Source: CAWGJF01 sp963822905 (GTDB lineage: Bacteria; Bacteroidota; Ignavibacteria; Ignavibacteriales; Ignavibacteriaceae). Taken from it: 64,000 nucleotides of DNA. Positions 36,868-46,865 of this stretch are shown here, piece by piece; the stretch's first letter is position 1; every line of letters begins with the position of its first letter. The notes below the pieces were generated by a model. It had not been told where the DNA came from and did no database searches. It saw only the letters and a program-made list of their open reading frames with translations. Position numbers and translations under genes: made by a program. Location of the stretch: contig CAWGJF010000001.1 of assembly GCA_963822905.1 (NCBI GenBank), positions 186,001 to 250,000 on the forward strand. Reading direction: 5' to 3'.

Positions 36868-38650
36868 TTATTTGAGAAGAATCATTTTTTTTGTTTCTGC
36901 AAAATTTCCTACTATGAGTTTATATAAGTATATTTCCACTTGGTAAAACTGTTTGATTAAAGCGAGCTTCGAAGTTACCGGCAGGCTTATTTTCATTCAC
37001 AAGTGTTGCAATTTCATTACCAAGCATATCATAGACTTTAATTGAAACGAATTGTCTGCTGCTTAGTGTATACCGAATAATAGTTGCTGGATTAAACGGG
37101 TTAGGAAAGTTTTGGGATAGATTAAATTCTGTTGGGGTTGTATTCCCGTTTTCATTTACAGAAGTAATAATTGAAATCCCACTTCCTTCGGTAGCCTTAT
37201 AGAAATTATTTGATTGAACATTCGTAAAAATCTCTTGAGAAGAAGGTGACCATTCAATAATTAATGAATCGATAATTTGTGAATCTCCAAGACCAAAATG
37301 AACTCGGGCATCGCCCTGGCTGTTATAACCGAATTGGGAATTTACTTCTCTCATCTGCCAGAATGAATTTCCATTTATAGTTGCTTTAACTTTTATTCTT
37401 GTTCCAATTGCGGATTTGTTTACACCTACTCCTTCACACTTAATATTTATCCAATGATTTGATGGGCATCATTACGGTAAAAGCTGTTGTTCTGATTTCC
37501 GCGGTTTGCAATAAAAAGATCTAAGTCTCCATCATTATCATAATCTGCCCAGGCACCCCCCATTGAGTTCTCCTGATCATTTACAATTGAACCTGAAGTT
37601 ATTTTTATAAGTTCATAATTGGGGTAACCGGAATTTTCATATAGAAAGTTTTTTCCGTTTTGCCAGTTCGTAACAAAAAGATCGAGATCACCGTCGTTGT
37701 CATAATCTATCCAGCTTCCGCTAATTGAATTACTTGTTTCCGTAACTACTTCACCGGTCATGAGTTTTGAAAAAGTTTCATCATTATTGTTTATATACAA
37801 ATCGTTAACAGAGCTAACCTGGTTAGCAACAAAAAGATCAAGATCGCCGTCATTATCGTAATCACCCCAGCTTCCACCGATTGATGCCCTGACGTCAGTT
37901 ACAATTTTGCCGGTTAAAACTTTTGTAAATGAACCGTCTCCATTATTGGTATATAATAAATTTGCTTTTCCCGGTGATTCAGCATTAGGGACAAATAAAT
38001 CGGCATACCCATCATTGTTATAATCGCCCCATGAACAACTGATTGATGTATTCACTTCTGAAACAGGATGTCCCGAGGATATTCTCGTGAAAGTATCCAC
38101 CCTGGTTTTGATAAAGAAATCCTGCTCCTAAAAAATTAGCAACAAATAAATCCACAAGACCGTCATTATTATAATCTGCCCACGCACTTCCATTTGAATT
38201 TCCACCGTTGTTTACAATATCACCGGAAGTAATTCTTGTAAATGTTAAATCACCATTGTTAAGAAACAGAGAATTGTTTTCTCCATCCCTGTTTGTTACA
38301 AACACATCAGCAAAGCCATCATTGTTATAATCTGCGATAGTACTTCCGTTAGATTTTTCAGCCGTTGTAACAATCTGCCCTGTAGTAATTTTAGAAAAAG
38401 TACCATCGCCATTGTTGATGTAAAGAAAATTCACTGAATCAACCGGAACGGAACCGCCATTTGAGATAAACAAATCAGGGTAACCATCATTATTGAAGTC
38501 TGCCCAGGATACACCAAATGATTCACCGCCATCATTTACAAATTCTCCGGTAGTTATTTTTGTGAATGTTTGAGGGTGCACCTCATTAAGAAACAAAACC
38601 AAAATTAAAATGACCAATTTAATTACGCGATGTATTGTGTTTTTTTTCAT
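36868..38650 (-). pseudogene. T9SS FG-GAP/ASPIC protein, three frameshifts
   Basis: Signal peptide (...VHPQ), then FG-GAP/VCBS repeats (WADYNNDGLVDLFV, WGDYDNDGDLDLFV), an ASPIC/UnbV-type segment (ARVHFGLGDSQIIDSLIIEW) and a sorting domain (SQNFPNPFNPATIIRYTL). The frame breaks near 38100, near 37470 (QSNHWINIKC regained) and at 36929-36934, where an extra A separates LPSG from IYLYKLIVGNFAETKKMILL. It is paralogous to the intact gene at 41301-43112. Confidence 0.8.
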
Positions 38651-38689
38651 AAGTAATTTGAATTTAAAATTAAAAGGGTTGATTAGATT

Positions 38690-41304
38690 CTATTTTAAAT
38701 AAATCATCTTAATTGTTTGAGAATAATTGTTCGCAATAAGTCTTAAGAAATATATTCCGCTGGAAATGTTTTTTGATTCTTTGCTGATGTTCGAATGAAT
38801 TGTATAAGTCCCCGCCGGTTTCTCGCCGTCAAATAGAGTTTCAATCATCTGTCCTGTTTCATCATAGACAACGATTTTAATTTTACTTTCCTTTAAAACG
38901 TCGTACTTAATAATCGTACTTGGATTAAAAGGGTTTGGGTAGTTCTGATAGAGCTTAAAATTTCCGGGGATGTTTGTAGCGGATTCATTAACATCCGTGA
39001 TAAAATCAATTGCTTTTGCTTTCCAAACGCCCCTGCCGATTGTAGCGATTCTTACTGTCCTGTCAAGCGGATGGTAATGAATATCAAAAGTTCGTACTAT
39101 TGGCAAACCATCATTGAATTGAAACCAGTTGGTCCCCCCGTCTGTGGTTGCATAGACACCAAGCTCAGTTGCCAGGTAGAGTTGATTATTATTAAACGGA
39201 CTGATAGTTATTGCATAAACAAAAATGTCAGGAAGGTTTCCAGATATATTAGTCCATGTTTCGCCAAAGTCAGTAGATTTTTTTATATGATCCTGATGTG
39301 CCGAAGCGCTGTTTCTAGTTGCATAAATAGTTCCTGAAGTAGTTGGATCTGTTTCCAGGTCAGTAACACGCCAGGTAGGAATTGTTGAATTATTTATCTG
39401 TGTCCAGTCGGTTCCGGCATTTGTAGATTTCCAGATCGACCAGCTTGAGTTTGTGTATGAGTGTGCATAAACAATATCAGGATTAATCTGATCGATGGCT
39501 AAAGTATAAACATTTGGAATGCTTGCGACAGGTGACCAAAGACTTCCACCGTTAGTAGTTTTATAAATTTTAGAAACACTTGTCGTGTATAATGTTGTTG
39601 AATTTGCTGGATCCATTACAAGTGGCGGAATTAAAACACCGCCTTCGGTAATTCCGTTATTTATGGCGAATGTACTTTGAGGGCTTCCACCACCATTTGT
39701 ACTTTTTCTGTGATTGCCAAGAAAAAAGTCTCCATAAAAAATATTGTTGTTATTTGGGTCAATGATGACATTTGTTCCATCATTATCGGACCATCGTTTC
39801 CAGAATAAGTTTCCATTTGTGTTATTTAATTTTTGCAGACCGTGATCCTGAAATCCACCTATTATTAATGTTGTATCTGTTGCTGAACTTGCAATCCTGT
39901 GAACCAATCCAGTAACCAATCCGTTATTTATTTTATCCCACCAGGCTCCTTTATTAATAGATTTCTGAACTCCACCGTCATTAAAAACATAAATCACATC
40001 TTGTTCCTGAGGGTGGAACCCTATATCCCATTCGTCAACATAGGTTTTGCCCGGTGTATAAATTCCTGCAGAATATACATCGAGTTCAGTCCAGCTTGTT
40101 CCGCCATTTGTAGAACGCCAGAAAGTTGTTCCGCCGTAAAAAATCAAATCAGAATCATAAGGAGAGATTGCAACAACATTTACGTACGAGCCATGGCATA
40201 AATTCGCGACAGTAGGAACGCATAAAGCATTTGGGGCGTGTATAATTACGTCCCAGGAATTTCCGCGATCCGAACTTTTAAATAACCCGATTGAGCCATA
40301 ATTGTTTGCATCAGAAAGCGAAACAAAAAGAAGATTCGGATTTGATTTTGAAATTGTCATTGCTGAAAAACCGATATTGGATAGCTGGTGGTGATCCATT
40401 AGTTAAAATTGTCCAGCTCTGACCAGCGTCGGTTGATTTAAGAAGACGAACTGCTCTGATAATTGTATACAAATTATGGGGGGACAGTTCATCAATGACA
40501 AGAGCAGAGCTTCTTCCACGTTTTAGCAAAGACCAGTTTTCACCTGAATCGGTTGAAAGCCAGACTGCATTGCTGGCAGCCATATAAACACTATCTGCAC
40601 TTCCAGGTTTCCAGAGCAAGCTTTAAAGCTGATACATTTTGCTCCAGCGGATACCGAAAACTGGTTTGATACCATGTCTGGCCCCCATCTGTTGATTTCA
40701 AAACACCTACTCCGTCCCCGAGTGTTATTCCTACAAACCTGTCATTCCCTGTTCCGGCAAGAATAACATCTCTGTTATTCGGGTTTATTTCGATATCAGA
40801 AATAATCATTGAAGGAAGCTGGTCAGTCATTGATTCCCAGCTGTCTCCACCGTTCGTCGTTCTCCAAATTCCACCCATTTCTGATCGGGCCCAGATTATT
40901 TGCGGATCAACAGGATCAAAAGCATGGCAGGTTATTCTGCCGCCAAGTGAATCAATAGTGTTCGGGCCAAGACTAATCCAGTTTGAAACAAATTGCTTTT
41001 CACTTTTATTCAGATATTCCAGCTTGCTTTGTTTAAACAAATCCCATCTTTTTTGTCCTCTTGAATACATTTCCAGATACTTATTCATTTCATAATTAAT
41101 TATTTCCATCCTTGCTTCTTCAAATAAAGCATTTTCTTTTTTGACGTCTTTAGCATCAACATCTTCGTGAGGATATTCTTCACATTCATTTATAATTTGA
41201 TTTTTTGCATCGTGTGAAATCGTTGAGTCATTTTTTACCTGGGCTGAAATGAAATGCCCGGAAAAGAAATAGAATACTAATATGTAATGGAATTTCTTTT
41301 TCAT
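38690..41304 (-). pseudogene. T9SS sortilin/BNR-propeller protein, two frameshifts
   Basis: The N-terminal part (signal peptide ...GHFISAQ, a charged linker, WISLGPNTIDSLGGRI and the first Asp-box repeats) loses frame near 40615. A second piece (VWLSTDSGENWSLL) loses it near 40390. The third runs intact through many [KR]S.[DN].G.[ST]W repeats to a complete sorting domain (YQNYPNPFNPSTIIKYDV...KMIYLK). Full length would be about 870 residues. The ATG overlaps the stop of the upstream 603-residue gene by 4 nt, so the two were cotranslated. Confidence 0.8.
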
Positions 41305-43112
41305 TTCATTAATATCATTTTTTTAGTTTCGATATAGTTGTTTGTTTTTAATTGATAGAAGTAAACCTCGCTCGAAAGCCCGCCACCGTCAAATTCAATT
41401 TTATATTCTCCGGCAAGTTTGTTTTCATTAACCAATGTTGCGATTTCATTTCCAAGAACATCATAAACTTTAAGTGAAACAAATCCGTTTACTGATAACC
41501 GATAACTGATTACTGTTGCCGGATTAAATGGATTTGGATAGTTTTGTTCAAGGCTGAATGATTGAACCGCCGGCAGGTTTACTTTAACATCAGTTACAAA
41601 TGACTGACCTTCAACTGCAGTATAAAAATTATTGACCACAATATTTGTGTAAACATCTTTTATTTCTCGTGGCCATTCAATAATAAGAGAATCAATTGAA
41701 GCAGCATCCCCGAATCCAAAATGCACATTCAACATATTCATAGAGTTGAAGCTGTTTTGCGAAGAGATTTCTCTCATCTGCCAGACTGGAGTTCCGTTTA
41801 TTGTTGCTTTAGCTTTTACTTTTGTTCCTATCGCGGAATAGTTTGATCCGGCTGAACCGCCAACACCGACACATTTAATATTAATCCATGAGTTCCCGTT
41901 TTGCGAATCGTTCCTGTAAAGCCTTTTTGTTGTGTTTGTTCCTGGAATATATAGATCAAGAAAACCGTCATTGTTGTAATCACCGACCGTAATTCCGTAT
42001 TGTGGTCCGATTCCCAGTGTTGTTTCAATGCTTGCAACGCTTGTAAAAGTTCCGTCATTATTGTTTCTGTAATATTTATCTGTGGCATTATCATTAGTGA
42101 CTATACAATCGAGATCGCCATCATTATCAAAATCTCCCCAGACATTTGCCAAACCTTTACCAAGATCAGTAACAATAGTTCCTACCTGCTGCTCCGTTGT
42201 TTTAATAAAATATTGATTGCTTTCGTTCCTGTATAAATTGTTTGGAATAGTTTGCCAATAATTTGTCAGATAAGCATCAAGATCTCCATCGTTATCGTAA
42301 TCAATCCAGTTCCAAACCTGGCCATCAACAAGGTCGGTTCCGATTATGCTAGTATCTATTCTCACAAGATTCGGAATTCCTGTTTCTTGTAATTGATTAT
42401 CAAACAAATAATCGCTCGCAAAACTGCCATTTGCCGGTCCGCTTCCGATAAACAAATCGATGTCACCATCCTGATCATAATCCGACCATGTTGGAATTGT
42501 GTAAGGTGCAAGCTGAGTTGTAAAAAGTGTTGTGTCTATTTTTGAAAAAGTGCCGTCCCCATTGTTTTTAAAAAAGCGGCTTGGATGGTTTACAACCCCT
42601 GCGTTATTTGCGGCAGCAATAATCAGATCGACAAAACCATCATTATTATAGTCTGCCCAGGAACATCCCCAACCGGAATTGTAATTAGCGTCACCGATAT
42701 CACCTGTTGTAATTTTTGTAAAAGAATTATTCCCGTTATTCCTGAATAAATATGAGAGCGTGTTGCTCGTTGTTGCAACAAGAAAGCAATCAATATCCCC
42801 GTCGTTATCATAATCAGCCCAACTGTTGCCCTGAACACCGCCTTCATTGGATAGTGCTGTGACAATTTTTTGAAAGTTTCCGTCACCTGTATTCTTGTAT
42901 AATGGCTTTCCACAAATGTATAAATCAAGGAATCCGTCGTTGTCAAAATCGATCCAGCTTGCACCAACATATTGACCTGACCAGGTGTCTGTAACAACAG
43001 GATTGTTTTGGTCAGTAATTTTAGTAAATACCTGTGCTATCAAATTTTCTGAAGTTGAAAGAGAAAAAATTATGTATACTGAAATTGAAAGAATGTAATA
43101 GAATGCCTTCAT
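41301..43112 (-). CDS. T9SS FG-GAP/ASPIC repeat protein
   Basis: The intact 603-residue protein has a signal peptide (1-27), seven or so FG-GAP/VCBS repeats with calcium-loop motifs (DFDNDGFLDLYI, DYDNDGDIDCFL), an ASPIC/UnbV domain (about 410-480; IGTKVKAKATI, VHFGFGDAASIDSLIIEWP) and a T9SS sorting domain ending KKMILMK. Proteins of this layout are surface adhesin-like or polysaccharide-associated. It heads a minus-strand run of T9SS genes (to 35 kb), most of them broken. It is the only intact one in the run. Confidence 0.87.
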   Translation of the reverse strand: MKAFYYILSISVYIIFSLSTSENLIAQVFTKITDQNNPVVTDTWSGQYVGASWIDFDNDGFLDLYICGKPLYKNTGDGNFQKIVTALSNEGGVQGNSWADYDNDGDIDCFLVATTSNTLSYLFRNNGNNSFTKITTGDIGDANYNSGWGCSWADYNNDGFVDLIIAAANNAGVVNHPSRFFKNNGDGTFSKIDTTLFTTQLAPYTIPTWSDYDQDGDIDLFIGSGPANGSFASDYLFDNQLQETGIPNLVRIDTSIIGTDLVDGQVWNWIDYDNDGDLDAYLTNYWQTIPNNLYRNESNQYFIKTTEQQVGTIVTDLGKGLANVWGDFDNDGDLDCIVTNDNATDKYYRNNNDGTFTSVASIETTLGIGPQYGITVGDYNNDGFLDLYIPGTNTTKRLYRNDSQNGNSWINIKCVGVGGSAGSNYSAIGTKVKAKATINGTPVWQMREISSQNSFNSMNMLNVHFGFGDAASIDSLIIEWPREIKDVYTNIVVNNFYTAVEGQSFVTDVKVNLPAVQSFSLEQNYPNPFNPATVISYRLSVNGFVSLKVYDVLGNEIATLVNENKLAGEYKIEFDGGGLSSEVYFYQLKTNNYIETKKMILMK

Positions 43113-43215
43113 AAATCTGAGCTCATTTATTTTATTAAAAGACAGTTTAACGAATGCTACCTTTAGTGCAATTCGAATATAATTTTTAGCAAAAATTGAT
43201 CTTTGTCAAATACTG

Positions 43216-44133
43216 CTAATTTTTAATAAATGCCTGTGAGGGTGAATAACCGAAATGTTTTTTGAAGGATTTACTGAAAGAATGAATATCTGCAAAACCG
43301 CACATAAAGGCAATTTCGCCAACTGAGGAATTGTTTGACTGTAAAATTTTTTTTGCTTCAGCTAATCTTCTTTTAATAAGATAATTGTATGGAGAAATTC
43401 CAAAAGCTTCTTTGAATGAACGGAAGAAATGAAATTCCGATAAGCAGCTAAGTTTGGCAACGTCTTTAACTTCGATGCTTTCCCTGAAATTATTGTCGAT
43501 AAAATTCTTTCCAAGCAGTAATCTCTTTAATATTTCTTTCTTGGTTGAAGTTTTTAATGAAGAAAGAGAATTTAGCTTTTTAAGATTTTCAAATTCGTGC
43601 CGTATTACACTTTCTGCTAATTCCAGGAACATTTCTTCATTAATGAATGATAACTCCTTGTCCGAAAGCTTGAACATTTCTGCTATCGAAAGCAGTTTTA
43701 GTCCAAGTTCCGAATAAGAAAGCGGAAAAACATTTTCAAAAAATTTTTCTGATTTAAAATATCCGGCTAAATTATTTTCAAGATCAATATTCTCATTGGC
43801 TGATAAAACAGTCAGAGCTTCATCAATTAATTTTAAGCTGATATTAATACACAAACCTTTTACCGGATATTTTGATTCCAAATAGCCGGCGCTCTCGCAG
43901 GGTCCGGACGCCGTAAGAAAACACAATTTAGGAACAAGAAATTCTTTGTTGTTGATTTTATAATGTTCGGTTCCGTTTAACGGAAACTTTATTGAATATT
44001 GATTAACTACATCGGTGAAATATCCATTCTTAACCTCCGAAATAATAATAAAGTTATCTTTTGGCTTTATCCGCTGAGTTTGCTTGTTCTTCTCATCCAG
44101 AAGATCTAAGTATTTATTATTTGTATAATTCAA
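43216..44133 (-). CDS. AraC-family transcriptional regulator
   Basis: The 305-residue protein has an AraC N-terminal sensing domain (about 20-175) and two helix-turn-helix motifs at the C-terminus (about 205-303): VKDVAKLSCLSEFHFFRSFK and VGEIAFMCGFADIHSFSKSF, ending FGYSPSQAFI. It is the nearest regulator upstream of the T9SS gene run on the same strand, about 100 nt away, and could control it; the ligand is unknown. Confidence 0.88.
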   Translation of the reverse strand: MNYTNNKYLDLLDEKNKQTQRIKPKDNFIIISEVKNGYFTDVVNQYSIKFPLNGTEHYKINNKEFLVPKLCFLTASGPCESAGYLESKYPVKGLCINISLKLIDEALTVLSANENIDLENNLAGYFKSEKFFENVFPLSYSELGLKLLSIAEMFKLSDKELSFINEEMFLELAESVIRHEFENLKKLNSLSSLKTSTKKEILKRLLLGKNFIDNNFRESIEVKDVAKLSCLSEFHFFRSFKEAFGISPYNYLIKRRLAEAKKILQSNNSSVGEIAFMCGFADIHSFSKSFKKHFGYSPSQAFIKN

Positions 44134-44340
44134 TGTCTGCTCATTTTATCTGGAAACTAAATAACAGGTTAAATAAAATATAGGGAGAAAATAAGTGTTT
44201 TTGTCATATTTTAATTATGACAGTTTTACTTTCAGTATGAATGGCTGATTTTAAGTGTGAATGCGGAAGATAAGAACCAGGACAAGTAACTTACCCGGAA
44301 ATCAAGCAAATTAATGATCTTCAAAAAAGTAGTCGGTTTT

Positions 44341-44804
44341 TTATTTAAAACTTTCAGGCATTTGAACAGCGATTACTTCGCCTCTTGCTGTAATTGTACC
44401 GTTTGCTGAAACTGTAATTTCTGAAATCACTTTTTTACCTTTTATATCCAAAACCTTTCCTCTCAGCGTAAGCTCGACACCAATCGGAGTTGGCCTTAAA
44501 TAATCTACCTGGAGCGATGCTGTCACAAATCTGAATGCGGGTAATGTATTATAATCCCTTCCTTCAGCACGATAAGCTGCTAATGCTGCAGTTCCCGTTC
44601 CATGGCAATCGATTAAAGAAGCAATCAATCCTCCATAACATAACCGGGAATTGCTGTGTGATATTCTTTGGGAGTAAATCTTGTTACACTTTCATCGCCT
44701 TCCCAAAAAGTTTTTATCTGATGTCCGTGCTCATTTAGTTTACCGCATCCATAACAATGAGCAACATCATCCGGGTAATAATCCTGGATAGCCTTCAATT
44801 CCAT
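44341..44804 (-). pseudogene. PaaI-type hotdog thioesterase, one-base deletion
   Basis: From ATG at 44804 the frame encodes MELKAIQDYYPDD, then CYGCGKLN (a Cys pair seen in this subgroup) and YHTAIPGYV. It shifts near 44632-44640, where a T seems missing from GTTTATGGAGG. The other frame carries the hotdog core (GLIASLIDCHGTGTAALAAY, VDYLRPTPIGVELTLRG). Restored, it gives about 154 residues, normal for PaaI/YdiI-like acyl-CoA thioesterases. It could be a sequencing error rather than a true loss. Confidence 0.75.
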
Positions 44805-44843
44805 TTAATTATATCTTTTGTTGAATTGTAAATGATTTTCTGT

Positions 44844-45263
44844 TTAATCGTGTCTACATTCAAGTGCATCTTCGTGTCTTAGCTCACCATTTAAAAACAT
44901 ATTTACAGCATCGTCAATTAGTTCGACATCAGTAAATAAAGTAATTATATTATTTTGCTTTAAGTCTTCCACAACACGCCATCCCCCACCACTTGAGATT
45001 AGGTAACTACAGTCTTTTAATCCATCAATTAAATGAGTGTGGTTATGATTTCCATGTCCCTCCCCATGATGATGTTGATGTTCACCGACTCTTTGGTGAT
45101 TGGTAAATTGATTTGCCCTTGTTTCCGTATTTACGATTTTATTTTTATCTATTTCAAAAACCATAAATGTGCGGCATCTGCCGATGTGCCCGGTTACTCT
45201 TTTTTGATCATTTGTTGCTACTGCTATTTTCCCCGAGAATTGAGAATTTTTATAATCTGACAT
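44844..45263 (-). CDS. NifX/NifB-type iron-molybdenum-cluster-binding domain protein
   Basis: The 139-residue protein has the dinitrogenase-cofactor fold: start KIAVATNDQKRVTGHIGRCRTF, where the conserved H.G.C region binds the cluster, and GGGWRVVEDLKQNNI. It has an inserted His-rich loop (EHQHHHGEGHGNHNHTH) that may bind metal. No nitrogenase genes are nearby; such single-domain proteins occur in many anaerobes. It lies 1 nt after the DUF134 gene, so they are an operon. Confidence 0.88.
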   Translation of the reverse strand: MSDYKNSQFSGKIAVATNDQKRVTGHIGRCRTFMVFEIDKNKIVNTETRANQFTNHQRVGEHQHHHGEGHGNHNHTHLIDGLKDCSYLISSGGGWRVVEDLKQNNIITLFTDVELIDDAVNMFLNGELRHEDALECRHD

Positions 45264-45264
45264 T

Positions 45265-45567
45265 TTATATCCCCTTTCTGTTAAGTCTTAGTGAGTCTGA
45301 AATCCTAATAGCTTTCCCGTTTAAAATTCCATCAGCAATTTTATTTCTTGCAGAATGAACAATTCTGCCAAAAGTCGCACGTGAAATTTTCATTTTTCCC
45401 GCAGCTTTTTCGTGAGAGAAGCTTTTAAAATCTGCAAGACGTATTGCTTCGAGTTCATCATCTTCAAGAATTGTTTCTTCAAGTGCAATAATTGGAATCC
45501 CTCTCGGTTTGAAATAGTAAGCAGAAGGATTACAGAGTATTTTTCGTTTCTTTTTTGGTCTCGCCAT
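45265..45567 (-). CDS. DUF134 (UPF0251) DNA-binding-like protein
   Basis: The 100-residue protein begins MARPKKKRKI and shows the DUF134 series: the P....F.P.G.P motif, LEETILEDDELEAIRLADF and a helix-turn-helix-like segment SHEKAAGKMKISRATFGRIV. DUF134 genes often stand directly before NifX-type cluster-binding genes, as here, so it probably regulates or cooperates with the next gene. Confidence 0.88.
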   Translation of the reverse strand: MARPKKKRKILCNPSAYYFKPRGIPIIALEETILEDDELEAIRLADFKSFSHEKAAGKMKISRATFGRIVHSARNKIADGILNGKAIRISDSLRLNRKGI

Positions 45568-45665
45568 TTCAATTAAATAATTATGGGCATATGCTCATAA
45601 CAAAGATAAGTAATCTAGAATACTATATCAAATCTCGGAAGATAGAGTTCCCGGTTTGTGTAATT

Positions 45666-46755
45666 TTAATTTAAACGAGAGGAAATCGTATTTACTACAA
45701 ATTCAGCATCTCTTTCTGCCCCATGAATCATTGCGGATGATAATGAGTAGAGAAAATGCATTCCAACAAAATAAAGTCCGGGTTCGTTTTTCACCACTCC
45801 CCGTTCCTGCATTGGTTCTTTATCTTTAAAAACTGGAATATCAATCCAGGAAAAGGAAGGATAAAAACCTGTACACCAGATTATATTTTTTACATCTATT
45901 ACTTGTTGATTTTCATCGACAGGCAGTCCGTTTTTTACACCGGCAATTTTCGAAATTCGTTTTATCCCATAATTATTGAAATCTTTTGGTTTGTTCCTGA
46001 TCAGCGGTCCACCTTGGGAAGTAACTTTTGGTCTAACTTTTCTTCCAATCGGAGTATTGGTTGTAAGAATTCTGTGAAAGAGAAATCTGATTACCAATCT
46101 TACCATAATTAGTTTCGCAAGCGTTCCTTCAATATTAAATGGAATATGTCCTGTGTCTCTTCCTGCTAACCAAACTTCATAACCATTTCTGGCAGCTTCC
46201 AGGGCTAATTCAGATCCTGAGTTGCCGGCACCAACTACCAACACAAGTCCATCCTGAAGCTGGGATAGATCCCGGTAATCGAATGAATGAATCTGAACAA
46301 TATCAGGGTTCAACTCTTTTGCAAACTTCGGAATTTTAGGAACCTGGTAGTTTGACATCGCAATTACAACATGCTCGGCTTCAAAATGTGTTTCACCTGC
46401 CGTTATGCAATATTTGTTTCTTTCCTTTGAGAGCCCATCAACTTTAATATTATTTCTAACAGGCAGATTAAAATGCTTCGCATAGTTTTCAAGATAATCT
46501 CCCATTTCATCTTTGTTTGGGAAATAATTTGGATCGGAGGGGAAACTGCATTCCGACAAGACTATCAAACTTAGCAGGAGTAAAAAGTCTTAGCGAATCC
46601 CACCTGTTGCGCCAGGAATCACCAACCCGCTCATTTGCATCGAGAATCAGAAAATCAATGTTATCTTTTTTCAGAAAATAACCAACAGAGAGCCCAGCCT
46701 GTCCTGCACCGATTACAATTACTTTGTGCTGTTCCGGATTTTTATTTTTATTCAT
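45666..46755 (-). pseudogene. flavin-containing monooxygenase-like oxidoreductase, one-base insertion
   Basis: The start at 46755 is preferred because GAGG lies upstream. The FAD loop VIGAGQAGLSVGYFLKK is near residue 15. An extra base in the G4 run at 46539-46542 (minus strand CCCC) breaks the frame after FDSLVGMQFP, and it resumes as SDPNYFPNKDEMGDYLENY. The NADPH loop VVGAGNSGSELALEAARNG and ICTGF-like WCTGFYPSF follow. Restored length is about 363 residues, similar to CzcO/YhiN-type flavoproteins. The homopolymer position makes a sequencing slip possible. Confidence 0.8.
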
Positions 46756-46865
46756 CTTTAACCTCATTTTTAATATTAAATCAGTTTATTACTGATTCGA
46801 AAATAGAAGTGACAAATTCGAATTAAATCAGGGGTACTACGTATTTTAGGGTGTGTTACACGCAA

